Source: Rhabdophis nuchalis (Eukaryota; Chordata; Lepidosauria; Squamata; Natricidae). Taken from it: a stretch of DNA of 64,000 bases. The position numbers and the translations under genes are program-made. The notes under the pieces are model-generated. The model was given only the letters and a program-made list of their open reading frames with translations, was not told the DNA's origin and did not search any database. Below are positions 10,963 through 23,583 of the stretch, piece by piece. The stretch covers positions 196,265,962-196,329,961 of the forward strand of contig CM077644.1 of the NCBI GenBank assembly GCA_039707465.1, in the 5' to 3' direction. Position 1 is the first letter of the stretch. Each line of letters starts with the position of its first letter.

Positions 10963-11145
10963 ATGGTGTAGTGGTTAAGGCATTAGGCTAGAAACCAGAA
11001 GATGATGAGTTCTAGTCTTGTTTAGGCACAAAGCCAGCTGAGTGACCTTGAGCCAATCACTCTTCTTTAGCCTGAGGAAGCAGGCAATGGCAAACCACTT
11101 TGAAAAAGCTTTGCCAAGATAACTGCAGGAGCTAGAGTTAAGGGG
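10963..11145 (+). mobile_element. tRNA-derived squamate SINE
   Basis: The tRNA-like head ggtgtagtggttaaggcatt is followed by gagttctagtc (B-box-like), gtgaccttgagccaatcact and a lysine-tRNA-SINE-style body, ending in an A-rich stretch. It is the best preserved member of the family also seen at 295 and 22400. Confidence 0.75.
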
Positions 11146-11259
11146 AAAAAAATGTTTCAAAGGCACAAAAGAAAAATGAATAAATAACAAATGTATATTT
11201 GACATATTTGTGGTTCTGCCCTAAATAACTTGGAAGGATTAACTATATAATGTGTTATA

Positions 11260-11634
11260 CCAGTAGTACCTTGGTACTCAATTGCTTCAAAACTTGTTGA
11301 ATTTGGTACTTGACACATTTTGATGTAAAAATGTTCCAGTTTCTTTGGTACTTGATGCTCTGAGATAGAAAGAGGGGGATGGCTGCAAAGAACAGACAGA
11401 AACTTGGTCATGCCAGAAAGATTGCTGCAAAAGGAAGTGGGGGACAGCTGCAAAGGCTAAACAGGAAGTTGGCCATTCTGGGAAGGTCACTGACACAGGA
11501 AAAGGGACAGACAGGAAGTTCTTTCCAACTGAAACCAAGGGCATGCGGTAAATCAAGTGGTTTCTTTGGGATTCATTTTTAGTACTCATTGCACATCCTG
11601 GAATAAATTAAGGATATATACCAATGTACCACTC
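11260..11634. mobile_element. TA-flanked MITE, about 375 bp
   Basis: The left end cagtagtaccttgg and right end ccaatgtaccactc are imperfect inverted copies (11 of 14 bases), with TA on both sides. No ORF supports a transposase. Confidence 0.5.
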
Positions 11635-12387
11635 TAAAATTTTCCCTGATTTCCTATTTAATTCCAAATAATTTTATGTAGTTAGTATCCATAAACGCTT
11701 AACACATAGTACAGCTGCTTCTATCAAAATTCACTTAATTTTATCATCAAAAGTATGAAATCAAGTAACAAGATTTATTGACAAGATTGATTCAGAATCA
11801 AAGATGTTATACATATTTTGTAGCTTTGCCTTGATATTCAAATTTTCAAAGAATCTTATGACAAGAGCTTCAGGTTTGGAAAAACTGTTTTAATTATGCA
11901 GAGTACTTTTTACAAGTTTTGTTTTTAGATTATATGTGCAATCAATAAAAAACCCCTGCAATTTCTGCATGCCAGAAGGCCAATACCCCCCTATATTGTG
12001 CAAGTAATCTGCAAATTGAAACGAGTTTACTCAGGAATCAGTCCCACACTAATCAGCACTCCCGTAGCTACTCTGAGCTGTGCATCAGCTTAGAATCAGC
12101 AGCAACTTTTGTTAAGAACCAGAAGAATAAGGTGACATTTTAGAAGTGTAGGAAATATTATAATATGTAGTAAAACAGAGCTTTTGTCGGGAAATAGTAC
12201 AGTTATTTTTTATTGCTTTGTATTTGCGTTAAAAAAGGCTCAAGAACTATTTATTTATAAAATATACTTTGAAGTAATTTTTCAGTCTAAAATCAAACTG
12301 CAAGTTTAGTATTTGGTTTAGTATTAACAAAAATACTGAATATGTTAAACAATATATGATATCAACATTTATTAATAATCCCAACCA

Positions 12388-12550
12388 TTGAGAAATATGG
12401 CACAAATTTAAAATGTATGTTTTGATTTGCCATGTTAATTTAAAATAGTTTTGTATACTGAACATTTTAAACTTAAGATTAGTGTTTTGCTAAGCTGGGG
12501 GGAAATGTATGGCTGATACATGATTTTGTAGTAGTTGAGCAGCGTTTTCT
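12388..12550 (+). repeat. Long inverted repeat, left arm (163 bp)
   Basis: This arm, beginning ttgagaaatatggcacaaat and ending agcagcgttttct, is repeated in inverted orientation at 13798-13960 with only a few mismatches. The spacer is 1,247 bp and has no recognised element. No terminal motif or target duplication identifies it as a known transposon; a local inverted duplication is possible. Confidence 0.85.
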
Positions 12551-13797
12551 TCTAAATCTATACAATGTACAATTCAGTTTCAGTATCTTCGTGTTCCAGA
12601 AGATAAGAGAAATATTTCAAAGAAGGATTAGATCCTTACCATGAAATGGTTCTAATAGGGCTGTACAAATCCTTTAAGAGAGTTACTTCAGAATGTATTG
12701 GAGTGAGGGTGTCTGCAGGAAAAGTCAATAACATCCAAATGGCATGTGCAAGTAAGGAATTGAAACTACACCCCTTTTTAATCAAAATAACTGCAAGCAC
12801 TGCAAATGCAAGGTGATAACTGCAGCATCACTATTATCTTTAAAAAATTGATTTCTACTAGTGGGGATATTTTTGTTACATATTAGCAAGGTTCTATTAA
12901 TTGCAATGATATAAACTCAACTAAAACTGTTTTCATAATGCTATCATTTAATGGTTGACTGAAAGGTGTTCATTACAGCTTTTAATGGCCTCACCTTTGG
13001 AACTACAACCAACATGGCTGACATGGTTTAACTTCATTAATCTATCCGGTTTTAACTATTTTATTATTGTTTTATCTCCAATATCAGATAATACGTGAAA
13101 AATAAGTCAGGCCTTGCCTACAGATGCAATAGAGCAGAGAGAGCTGTTCTTTTAAGGCTGAAATAAGATGGTTCATGCTAGATGCTGAACAGCATTTAGC
13201 ATCCCTTTATCCGGGGATCAGAAAGTACTACCCTTCACTAAACTGACTGGGGTTTATTGAAATTGAAATCCGAAATATCTGGAGAAAAGGTTGGGGAAAG
13301 TAGCCTATGTATTTCCTTTTAGAGCATTTTCATGACTTATCAGCCATCACTGAAACAATTCTCCAATTTTATGTGATTTCCTGCTTAGCTTTATAATATC
13401 TGTTAAACATACTGTACTTCAAGTTTATATTGAACTAAGCTTCCAATTTAGTAGGTGGTTTTTAAGCAAGTACTATGATTCATATATTTTAAAATAATAT
13501 TTGAACCTGTAAAGATTGATAATCTCAAAGAAAATTATGTACACTATTACAATGCTGAGGAAAAACTTTAGAAAGTCATACATGTGAAGTATCATTTTGT
13601 GCCCCCTAGTGGTATATTAAGAAACTAGAGAAAAAGATATTTTTTTAGTTCTATGTAATTCCTATCTACTACTATAATTTATTAAAGTTATTACAAAGGA
13701 ATCCTTCACCTATAACATTAATATTTTGTAAGTTTGTGGCTATTTGATTGCCTACAAACAATTTTACAGCTTTTTAATGTATTGTCAAAGCTTTAAA

Positions 13798-13960
13798 AGA
13801 AAACGCTGCTCAACTATTACAAAATCATGTATCAGCCATACATTTCCCCCCAGCTTAGCAAAACACTAATCTTAAATTTAAAATGTTCAGTATACAAAAC
13901 TATTTTAAATTAACATGGCAAATCAAAACATACATTTTAAATTTGTGCCATATTTCTCAA
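13798..13960 (-). repeat. Long inverted repeat, right arm (163 bp)
   Basis: The inverted partner of 12388-12550. It runs from agaaaacgctgctcaac to gccatatttctcaa. Both arms are in MAN2A1 intron 1, so the transcript could fold into a duplex of about 160 bp. Confidence 0.85.
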
Positions 13961-14754
13961 GGCTTAGAATAGTACTTTCTCCTAAATTCAGTCAGTTCAC
14001 TTCTGCTATATGCACTGGTCTTGGCTTTATATCTTCAAGCCTGCTTCCATAAGCTATCCAACTTGAGAAGGTGTTACAGGCCCCCTCAAAATGGCAGCAG
14101 TCTGGATTATTCGGCAATTGTGCCTGGACTGCTCATAAGAGCTACACAAGTCTTTGGGACTACTCCTATGGTTGGTTCTTTGTTCACTCTTTTCATATCC
14201 TCATTTCTCCCTCAGCTCTGTCACAATCTGCACCACAGCCCAGCATTTGTAAAGAGATGGCTCAGTATTTCAATAAGAACAGGGCTGTTACAGGAAATGT
14301 GAAATGTGGATACTAACAATCCAAAGAGCATACATCCTTCCTTCCACAGGCATTGGTTCATTTTATAATTATTTTAAAGGTGAATATAGTCAGTAATTTA
14401 AAATGCATATGTAACTTTTTATATGATTTCTGGCTGAAATTTATGGACGGACGGACACACAAATATGTCACAAGGGCACATTTTCCTGCATTTATATCTT
14501 TTGCCTATCTATTTCTTCCTTAGTAGAGAGAATCTTAAATTCAATGATATCATCTTTGCAAATGAATACGTTTTAATTCAAACCCTCACCACAGAGTAAG
14601 TACAATTTTTAATTTTAAGTGTTGCCACAATCTTGCATCCATACATTTTTTGGAGATAGGAACCTATCTTCAAGTGAAAATACACCCTAACATCGAACAA
14701 GTTTAATAATGGCAACTCTTAGACATAAGACTTGTTTGAACAAGAATTTTATTA

Positions 14755-14900
14755 ACAAGAGCACTGAGTCCAGATCACAGGAAGTAACTGTTCCACTCAA
14801 TTCTGCCCTGATCAGATCCTATTTGGAATACTGCCTCTGGTTCTCGGCATCACAAATCAAAAGGTATAGAGACAAACTGGATGTTTTAAAAATATTGAAA
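14755..14900 (+). mobile_element. CR1 LINE scrap
   Basis: The reading ESRSQEVTVPLNSALIRSYL matches the CR1 reverse-transcriptase segment ESRSREVLMPLYSALVRPHL seen in the better copy at 31844. It is short and old. Confidence 0.5.
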
Positions 14901-16629
14901 TAGAGAAGAAACTAGTAAATTGGGTAATTATAGCAGTTATAGATATCAAAAAATAAACTGACCATGTAATTATCCGTTCAGAGGACAAAGTAGAGTTTAT
15001 TCAAAATAGTGAAGTTTATTAAAAATTTACTTCACTTTTATAAGATTAATCAAGACTTTAAAATATTCTAATAAATGTATTTTCAATCCTATTAAAAATT
15101 CTAAGTATTTCAAAATAAAGACATTTTACAGTATATTGAGAACAGAAACTTTTTGGTAGCCTTAATTACAATGCAAACTTAACATCATGATAAGTCATTC
15201 TAGTTAAATGTCACCCTTGCAAAAATGAATTTCCTTTTTTTTAAAAACAAAGTGTGTCTCATCCTTCAGAGTAAGACTATATTAACATGGCCTGTGTGCT
15301 TCTGCTCCTAATGAAAAACGCTGCATTTATAATTTGTTAGTTTACAACCCAAGACAACATCAAGACATCTACCATGTTTATTGTCTGTGAATGCAAGCTG
15401 GAATTCTGCCCTGATCTACTGCTCTGAATCAGATTGTGCCTCCAGGCAAGTTTACAGCTTGCATGCAACCTAAGCCATTGTGAGGCCTGTGTCGGGGAGA
15501 TAACTGAAATCTACAGCTGCACAGTTCTGCCAAATAGAGATTCCTGAATGGTTTGTTTATATCCATTTCTCAGCAAGCTTAAGCATCTGCCTATCATATT
15601 ATCCACAGGCAAACACTAAGCTAGAAATTTTAGCTTCCTTTTATTGCTCTGGCTGTACTTAATGTTTTCTTGCTTTAAGCAATCATAATACTAACTTGTG
15701 GGTTAAGTAAGCCAACAATGTTCCAATTCTAGCTAAGCGCTGCATATAAATGTTTTTATTTGGTACAGCACCCAATTATCTGAGATAAATAATAATGGAT
15801 AAGAAAGGGGAACATGCAGACTACAGTAACCTAACTGGTTCTTTTAACTGAAAATCCTATCTATCATAGGAGGAATTCTTATTACTCTCTCAACAGATGG
15901 CAGCATTTAAAGGTGTTACAATGTTTTAGGGTAGAATTAGTCACAGTTGTAAAACTGCTAACAGTAAAGAGAGATACTCATAATTTCCAGTCTATCAAGT
16001 AGAAGGTCTTTCAAAATAGAAAACAAAGATACCGCCTACCCATAATCACCTGAATCTTTTTGTTTCCGAACTCATTTTTACAGAACTTCAATTCACATGT
16101 ACTGTTGCAAAAATACAATAAGAAAACTTTCTAAAACATTACTATGAAGTACAAAACACTGTGAAACTTACCAATTTATAGCTCACATATTCAATTTATT
16201 TTTAAAACCGCTGTATTACATACTGTAAATGAGTACAGAAGTTCTGACAGTGCTGCCTTTTTAATGAACACACCTTATTCTACATTGTTTGAACTTAATG
16301 TATTTGTTTTTATATAAACCATTTTGAGATACATCAACTAGGAAGCAATACATATTAAATAAATTGCTTTTTTTTTTTTTTTACTTTTAAAAGAAAGATT
16401 CCTTTACAATACCTCGCGGACTAGTATGGGTCTGCAATCTGTCAAGAAAGCAGGCTGCGCAAGTGGCAGGTGAGCAAGCAAAGCTTCATCTGTGCATGCA
16501 CAGGATCTAAGTAGCATGCAAAATCATCCCCCCCCCCCCGCATCTATGGAAGACAATTTTTCTTCCAAAACCGATCCCTGGTGCCAGAAAGGGGGGGGGG
16601 GGGAAGGTTGCTGCTTTACATCCTAGCAT

Positions 16630-16720
16630 GAAAGATTGACTTTGGGCCAATCACTCTTTCAGTTCAACTCACTTCACAGGGTTGTTGTGAGAAAAATAGG
16701 AGGAAAAAATATCTTAATCA
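16630..16720 (+). mobile_element. SINE fragment
   Basis: The stretch actttgggccaatcactctt followed by acagggttgttgtgagaaaa is the SINE body without its tRNA head. Confidence 0.5.
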
Positions 16721-17111
16721 TCTTGCATTATTTATAGAATAGTTTTTTAAACATCTAAAAATAAACCTAAAAAAGTAGAAACTTGACATTTTAGAACCAA
16801 AATTAGGCAAGACCATGAACCTTTCTCTACTTAATACATTTTGTAATATACAGTTTGCTGAATATGTCTGGAAGTTCTAAATAATATTTATAATGCAATA
16901 TTTTATTTGTCCTACATGGAAATGTACCAGATGTATCAGACTTGATTCAAAAGCAAGCAAACCTAGCATTACATTTTTTTTTTAAAACTCGATGCCATAA
17001 ATTATCACCTCAATGTCATATACAACTCTATTTTCATGCACAGAACAAAACAGTTATAGAAAGCACTAAACTTTCATACTTTGTTAATTTCTTGGCTACA
17101 AATTAATCATC

Positions 17112-17270
17112 AGAGTGATGCAGTGGTTGGAACTCTACTTTCATTGAACTCCTGAGTTCGGGTCTAGTGCTGGGCCAATCTTCCACTCACCATCTATCAC
17201 ACAGACTGCTCAAAGAATTCAGGGTGTGCCCTCAAAGCATCTTAAACTACAGTTATGTGATAAATAAAAC
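17112..17270 (+). mobile_element. Possible SINE fragment
   Basis: Starts gatgcagtggttggaactct, then gagttcgggtctagtgctgggccaat. The head and B-box-like motif resemble the tRNA SINEs but the copy is highly diverged. Confidence 0.35.
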
Positions 17271-17799
17271 ACAATTGGCTGGATTTATTCATTACACCCA
17301 TTAATCTAGAAAGATCGTTTACCAACCATATACCGTGCCATAAAATAATGTAGCCTTTTTGTTGGAAAGGGGTTACTCCACTATCCACAAGTCAAAGTAA
17401 GAATACCAAAGGAAAAACAAAACCCAGCAGTTATATACTCCAGGACCGGTAGTGAAACTCATTTAACTGTCAAGCAAAATTACACTTCCTAGACTTAAAC
17501 GAAGTTTCCTCTCAAAGTCAGGGAGAAAAGAGCACCTGATAAAGCAGCTGACTTGTATTTTGAGAATCAAGAACCTATCCATGCCTACGGTTTACTCTTC
17601 TCCTACAGGGCACCAGAGCGACCCCTCTCTGGAAATCCCACCTCAAAGTCTTCATCTGTAGTCACTCCTGGAGATGTAACAAAAGGCAGTAGTTCATAGG
17701 CATAGAGCCCCGGACTAGGGCAAATTATGTTCTTTAAAATCTGACCCCGGGACTGGGCTCGTGTGAAATCTATCCAGTACAACTACGATTGAGCTTCCA

Positions 17800-19130
17800 T
17801 TTAAATTCTGCTGGGGGGGGGGGGGGCGCTGCTCGGTCGCGCTCCTACCCCCCACCCCAAATTAAACCGAAACGGCCACGATTTAGCGTGAGCGTCTTTA
17901 CATCCCCAGCAAACCTGCTTTAATGGAAAGACTTGAGGTTCACCGTTTCCTCCTTTCTCCCCGAATCTGAGACAAGGAGACTCCCCAAACAACCCCCCCG
18001 CACTTCCTTTCTGAGGATATGCCTACTCTGCTTGAGTCATCCGCGCCACTTTCCCCCCCCTTTTTACAGCCGGAGCGCTCTGCATTTTCTCCCTCCCTTC
18101 CCCGAAGCGTCCCGGCTTGCCGGGCGATCTTCCCTTTCCATCCCACCAAAGCCCTTCCCCTTCTTTTACCAACCCGGTGAGCGGCGCCTTCCCGTCCCTC
18201 GCTCACCTGGGGGAAGGAGCCTTCCCGGTGGTGATTCTTGGGGTTGTCCAGGTGGCTCCGATCCAGCATCAGGTAGAGAGAGAAGATCACCACGCAGAAG
18301 ATCGCGCTGCCGAATATCGTGAACTGCCGGCTCAGCTTCATCGCCATCCTACTCCGGGCGGAGAAGAAGCCTCAGAGATCAGCCCCGGGTCTCCGACGCG
18401 CACCAGCCCAACCTCAACGGCCGCTCCAACGATCAAGTTCTGGCCACGTTGGCGGAAAGTCCCGGCCCCGCTGCCTACCCGGCGAGTGGCTGGAAGGACC
18501 AAAGTTCCTCCCGGGCCCGGACAGTTTGCAAGCGGGGCCGGGACAAAAGGGGTCGTCCCCAACCCGCCTCTCAACGCCGCCGTAACTCAGCTCAGCTTCC
18601 CCGTCCGAGGTGAGCTGGACGGCCAAAAAGGCGTCCAAACCTCGAGCACGAAAAGAGCCCGTTGTAAGATCCGGCCGGGAATTTCCGGAAAGGGGTGCGG
18701 ACGCTATTCGCGCTTCGCCGGAGCGGATAGAGGGGCCCGGCAGAGGGAAACCCGCCCGGGCTTGCGACACTACCTAAACCCCGACCGCACCAGCTTCCCT
18801 CGCCTCCCCCGAGCAGGACTGGCGGCAAGAAGCGAGAAGCAACGGCTCCACAAACCCACAAGGCGGCGCGAGGAAAGAAACGGGGAGGAGCCTCGTCCCC
18901 GTCCTCCCCGCCCTCCCGTCGCGTAGCAACAGCAACCGCGGCTATGGCGGCAACCTTAGGCGAGAGCGCCGCGCGCCCCGCCTGAAAGGCGGCGAAGCTC
19001 TAGCGCTCGCTTCGCCAGTCCGGGGGGGGAGGGGCGAGAGGTGACGGCGTTTCGCCCAATGGCGACCACAGGCTCTGCGATTAGAGTCGCCCCGCCTCCC
19101 CATGCCGTTTAGCTAGAGCGCGGCGTGCAC
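17800..19130. promoter_or_regulatory. CpG island and probable MAN2A1 promoter / 5' UTR
   Basis: About 1.3 kb of GC- and CpG-rich sequence surrounds MAN2A1 exon 1 and stops sharply near 19130, in strong contrast to the AT-rich flanks. No TATA box is evident. GC boxes (for example near 19090) are present, with a CCAAT motif at about 19055 and an ATGGCGGC YY1-like motif near 18944. The transcription start is probably between 18350 and about 18950 on the minus strand, but cannot be fixed from sequence. Islands like this are often bidirectional; I see no convincing exon on the plus strand. Confidence 0.75.
18207..18347 (-). CDS. MAN2A1: MAN2A1 exon 1: cytoplasmic tail, signal anchor and start of stem
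   Basis: First coding exon of Golgi alpha-mannosidase II, which removes two mannoses from GlcNAcMan5GlcNAc2 during N-glycan maturation. The 47 encoded residues contain MKLSRQFTIFGSAIFCVVIF, a short basic tail followed by a hydrophobic type II signal anchor (about residues 8-28), then a polar stem ending in REGSFPQ. This matches the vertebrate MAN2A1 N-terminus as I know it. The exon ends CAG followed by donor gtgagc, phase 0, and joins exon 2 in frame. Two ATGs lie in frame: 18347 (A at -3, G at +4, strong context) and 18341, which corresponds to the usual human start. I use the upstream one, which adds Met-Ala. The exon sits in a CpG island, as expected for a housekeeping promoter. The paralogue MAN2A2 is less likely because exons 1 to 3 all follow MAN2A1. 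Confidence 0.95.
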
Positions 19131-20867
19131 CGAGGGTTGTATTCCTTCGCTTTCCTATTACGAGCGCCGCTGCTTCACTTGACTTCCTTTTGTGTGTGTG
19201 TGTTTTTTTTATGACTAGGACACGCGTCCACTAAGCTCGGGATCCGTGTGTGAGGCAGCGGGTCCGCCGCACTCGAAATGGCTGAGGCATTTGCTTGCCT
19301 GCTGACGGGCGGGCGCAAAAATAGGGGCGTGCATAAGCGCACCAGCGTGCCTAACGTCCCTGTCCTACTCTCCCCATTTATTTACACCCATTTCCTGTTT
19401 TCTTATCCGTGTTTATTCTTATTCCTGTTATCTTGTACATAAGTTACAAACTAAATAAATAAATAAAATAAAAATCCTGGAAGGAAGGAAGGAGTTTGGC
19501 AAACGTGTCCGGACGAGAGAAAGCCCCTTTTGTATACATTGGCAAGGGAGCAGCTGCTCCTGCTGCAATTTCTGTGAATATTTTTTCCCCCAGCTGTTAC
19601 TACTTTCCAGTTTGCTTGGCAGATGTGGGCGGTGCAGGAGCCCAGCATTTCTTGTATATTTTCAGGCTAGATTGAACCAGGTGTCCCCTTAACGCCTGAT
19701 GTTACTTTCCCTTTATCAAGCAATGGGACACAAATTGGGGCATTTTCTTTCTCTTTTCTGCAGGTTAACAACAACAACAATAATAATAATAAACCCATAA
19801 TAAACCCAGTATTCTATATTTGACATGCTGACACATTTGTCAGTGACTGCTCATAGCTAGAAGAGAAGGCCTTACATGTTTGCTCCATCCCCACTCTCTA
19901 AATTGTCTTCAAGTAAGGATGGGCCTGCTGAATCAGGCCAAAACCCACCTTGGTCTGTCATTTTGTTTCTCACTGGCTATGCTAGATATTTCTGGGGTGT
20001 TTGTAGGCACCTTCTTTTACTGCCTTTACTCCCCTACTTGGGATATTTGGAAACTGAATTTTCAAAAGTAGTACCTATATATTCCTGTTCCACGAATGTG
20101 TCAATCCACTATCATCACATTTTGTGGTAATGATTTCTGATTGATTAGACCATGTAAATGTTTTTGTACCTAAGTTTGTATTCCAGCTAGCATAATTGGA
20201 AGACCCCTGCTTTATTGTTTTGAAAAGACTAAAAATCCAACTGTCCATTTTGTGCAATTAATGATTTATACAGCTTGATCAGCTAACATTTTTTTCTAAC
20301 CGTACATTTGGGTGGGAGGGTGTTTCTGCTTTAGGAGATGAGTACAGAATTGTTCAGATTTTCTGCAGACGGTTTACCTCAGAGGGTTTCTTCAGTATAG
20401 AAGAAGAATTTTCTTGCAAAGTCTTGTCTACATAAAATTTGGATCCGATCCATGGGAGGTTAATTGGTGAAGGTTTTCTAAAAAGTAATAATTTAGTTGT
20501 TTACAAATGTGTGCAGTAAATGTGTTAATATCTTGGTATCTTGCAAGACCAAACCACAAAGGAAATACAAGACACCTGGTCCTTCTCCCTTCCCCCCCTC
20601 TCTCTGTTTTGCTTGTACTCTTACTGATTTCTTAGAAGACTCATTACTATCAATAAGTTGCAGAAGTAGGGATGAAAGATTTTAGCATATGTATATTTAA
20701 TTAAAAATAAATCCTTAAATGGATACAGGAAAATTGCTCCAAAATATGTATTCCAATGACAAAGCATTTGTATTCAATTAATGTAAACATAATTTTTCCC
20801 CGCCCAATTTTTTCTGAAGTTACACATGAATTTTGCCTAATTTATCTACTTACAGCTTTATCATGTT
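19131..20867. other. Upstream flank of MAN2A1, no gene recognised
   Basis: AT-rich after the CpG island ends. A short (AAAT)n run lies at about 19452-19470 and (AAC)n(AAT)n at about 19767-19792. I see no exon or named element. Confidence 0.6.
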
Positions 20868-21085
20868 CAGGTACACTGTGGGTCATGATGGCAGTTGCGA
20901 CCAGGATTGCCATTGCTAAGTGATGCAGTCATAAAGTGAATTTCTTAGAGATTTCCTATAGATTACAGCTAGTCCTCAAAAATCGCCTCATCAGCTTTAC
21001 AAATGACATACATTTATGCCCATTGCAGCATCTCACAGCCACGTGATTGTCATTTGCATGCTTTCCAATCAGCTTCTAATAAGCA
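20868..21085. mobile_element. Degraded MITE of the 8061 family
   Basis: Contains ggcagttgcgaccaggattg, ctagtcctcaaaaatcgcc and cagccacgtgattgtcat, all recognisable pieces of the family but rearranged and without clean ends. Confidence 0.4.
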
Positions 21086-21235
21086 GCTTTGTATAAATCA
21101 TGCTTCCATTAATGTAATGTTTCAATGTAATTTTTAAAGTTATTTTCCTATTTTCAGAGATAGGAAATTCTGCTTTGCAGATCATTTTGAGATGAATAAA
21201 GCAATGTCACTAGCTAAGTTTCAAAACAATGGAAT

Positions 21236-21527
21236 CAGAGGTGGGTTGCTCCCAATTCACCTTGGTTCAGCTGAACCAGTAGTAGAATTCAGTCCTGGGT
21301 CGCAGAACTAGCAGCAACCCAGGCTTTCCATGTCTCTGAACCGGTTCCCTCTCCACCGCTGGGGCTATTTCGGTTTTTAGTGAGTGTGTGTGTGCAATTC
21401 ACTGCAAATTGCTCTGTGCATGTGCAAGAAACAATTTACATTGAACAGCACACAAGCAAAGTGAGCACATGCATACGTTGCATGCAAGTTGCAAACTGGT
21501 AATAAAACCAGCTGCAACCCTCCCCTG
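21236..21527. mobile_element. hAT MITE, 292 bp, with exact 8-bp TSD
   Basis: Flanked by AATGGAAT at 21228-21235 and 21528-21535. The ends cagaggtgggttgctccc and gcaaccctcccctg are imperfect inverted repeats starting CAG and ending CTG. No transposase. Confidence 0.75.
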
Positions 21528-21535
21528 AATGGAAT

Positions 21536-22399
21536 GCTAAGTGCACTTACTGTTACAAAGATTAAGACTCCCTAAATATGCTGATGACTTACTTACAAAA
21601 TCTGGAAAAATGCACATGGAAGCTAGTCAGGCACAACCACATTCCAAATGTAGACTTAAATTGTTTCAGAAACTGGATAGCAACTGAGTTGACTAAAATT
21701 GTCCAGAACATTTCTGAAACTGAAAGAAATCCACTTGGCTCCACATAGCTTACTAGTAGATAACAAGTGGCTTGAAACTGCTGGAATAAACATGTTACTA
21801 TTGTACAATCCTTTCGCCTGCATTCTTTGCATCCAAAAATACAAGGCTCTCTCTTCCTTGGATATGTTCCACGCTTGAATTAAAGTTCTGCAGTGTAAAA
21901 ATTCAACTTTGAAATGTCAACATTGCCTAATGTTTCTTACCAAAGCAAATATATTGACAAAGGAAAGATCTGAAAGAGAAGGTAGCACAACAGCCAAGAA
22001 CTGACTAGATTCTTAAAAACTGTAGATTTTCTAACTTTGAAAGCCTAAGATACATGGTGTGATAATTTGGCATTCCCAGAATGTGTTGATTTCTCAATCC
22101 CTCACTTGAAAACCTGCCTTTCTTCTTATAAGGCCACTTCTGTCACTAGTCTTCTTGCTAAAAATACAGCCTTGCATTCTAAAGTTTGAGTAAGTTTTTG
22201 CTAGTTCAGGTTTGCTTATGATTACAGTCAACAAAGTTGTTCCTTGGCTACAAGTGTTTGTATTTACAACATATAGTATAAAGAGATAATGTGACACTTT
22301 GTACTAAGCCATGAATTATTGAATGAACTACAGTTGTCTGAATACAAACATTAGTCATAATCCATGATTATGACTATGGTTTGTACACATAATGCTTCA
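21536..22399. other. No gene seen
   Basis: AT-rich sequence without recognisable element or convincing ORF. Confidence 0.5.
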
Positions 22400-22616
22400 A
22401 GCCTATAGTGGTTAAGGCTCAAGGCTAAAAAGCAGGAGACCGTGACTTCCAAGTCCCACCTCAGCCATGATGGCCAGCTGGATAACATTCAGCCAGTCAT
22501 TCTCTCTCAGCCCAACCCAGTGCAGAGGTTTGTTGTTCTGGGAAAAATATGAGGAAGAAGGTGTATTGGATATGTTCAATTCTTTGAGTTATCTTATATA
22601 AATAATAAAATTGGGC
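22400..22616 (+). mobile_element. tRNA-derived squamate SINE
   Basis: The head tatagtggttaaggctcaag is followed by gaccgtgacttccaagtccc, cagtcattctctctcagccc and gagttatcttatataaataa. Same family as 10963, with the full 3' part ending in AT-rich sequence. Confidence 0.7.
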
Positions 22617-22643
22617 ACATTTTATCTAGCTCTCACAATTTCA

Positions 22644-23583
22644 ATCAATCAATCAAATCAAATTTTTATTTGTATACCGCTCCCTCTCCCCGAACGGACT
22701 CGGGGCGGTGCACAGGGGATTATAAAACATAAAAACATACAACAATATAAATATCTAAAATCAAATTAAACTACTGTAACCCTGCGCTAAAACCTAAGAT
22801 CCTAAAACACTAAAAAACCCTAAAAACCCAATTAAAAATTTAAATATACAGACTGGAGGCAGGAAAGATAAATTAGGCCAGGCTGGCCTGTTGGAAGAAA
22901 TACGTTTTGAGCTTTCGGCGGAAGGAGCGGAGGTCCGGAGTTGTTCTGAGGTCGGGGGATAGGTTGTTCCATAGGATAGGGCCTGCGACAGAGAAGGCCC
23001 TTCCCCTGGGAGTCGCCCGCTGGCATTGCCTAGTGGACAGCACCCGGAGAACTCCCTCTCTGTGCGAGCGAATCGGTCGAAGGGATGTATGGGGCAGGAT
23101 GCGATCTCGCAGATAGCTAGGTCCCGTGCCATGGAGCGCTTTGAAGATGGTGATCAACACCTTGAAGCGCACCCGAAAGACCACAGGCAGCCAATGCAGC
23201 TCGCGCAGGAGCAGTGTTATGTGGGAGTGCCTGGGGGCTCCCAGAATTGCCCGCGCGGCCGCATTTTGAACTAGCTGCAGTCTTCGGGTGCACCTCAAGG
23301 GAAGCCCCATGTAGAGAGCGTTGCAGTAGTCTAGACGGGATGTCACGAGGGCATGAGTGACCATGCGGAGGGCATCCCGGTCCAATAGGGGACGCAACTG
23401 ACGTACCAGGCGAACCTGGTAGAACGCCCCCCTGGGTCCGTCACTTGATCTTCCATGGACAGCCAGGTATCCAGGAGAACGCCCAAGTTGCGTGCCCCAT
23501 CCACAGGGGCTAGATGTTCACCCCCTATGGCCAGTGATGGAGAAAACTGGTTGTACCGGGATGCCGGAAGAACACAGCCACTC
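22644..23583 (-). mobile_element. L2-clade LINE, 3' fragment
   Basis: The minus strand encodes the end of an L2 reverse transcriptase, with LVTSRLDYCNALYMGLPL, LQLVQNAAARAILGA and LLRELHWLPVVFRVRFK. The frame shifts near 23397, where upstream residues ARNLGVLLDTWLSMEDQV continue. The 3' end near 22650 carries a gtataccgctccc-type terminus. It is 5'-truncated and not functional. Confidence 0.85.

Larger units (their letters stand above)
9804..18206 (-). other. MAN2A1: MAN2A1 intron 1
   Basis: An 8,403-bp intron bounded by gtgagc at 18206 and caacag at 9804. It holds a hAT MITE (10723-10901), a SINE (10963-11145), a TA-flanked MITE (11260-11634), a long inverted repeat (12388-12550 with 13798-13960), a CR1 scrap (near 14755-14900) and SINE scraps (16630-16720 and 17112-17270). 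The stretches 9804-10722, 11640-12387, 12551-13797 and 14900-16630 show no gene or recognised element. Confidence 0.9.

Noticed and set aside
14021..14316. Two overlapping plus-strand frames of 81-93 codons
   Set aside because: No domain, no conserved motif, and overlapping frames of similar quality.
18117..18926. 269-codon plus-strand frame across the CpG island
   Set aside because: GC-rich sequence lacks stops; the protein is low-complexity and overlaps MAN2A1 exon 1 in antisense.
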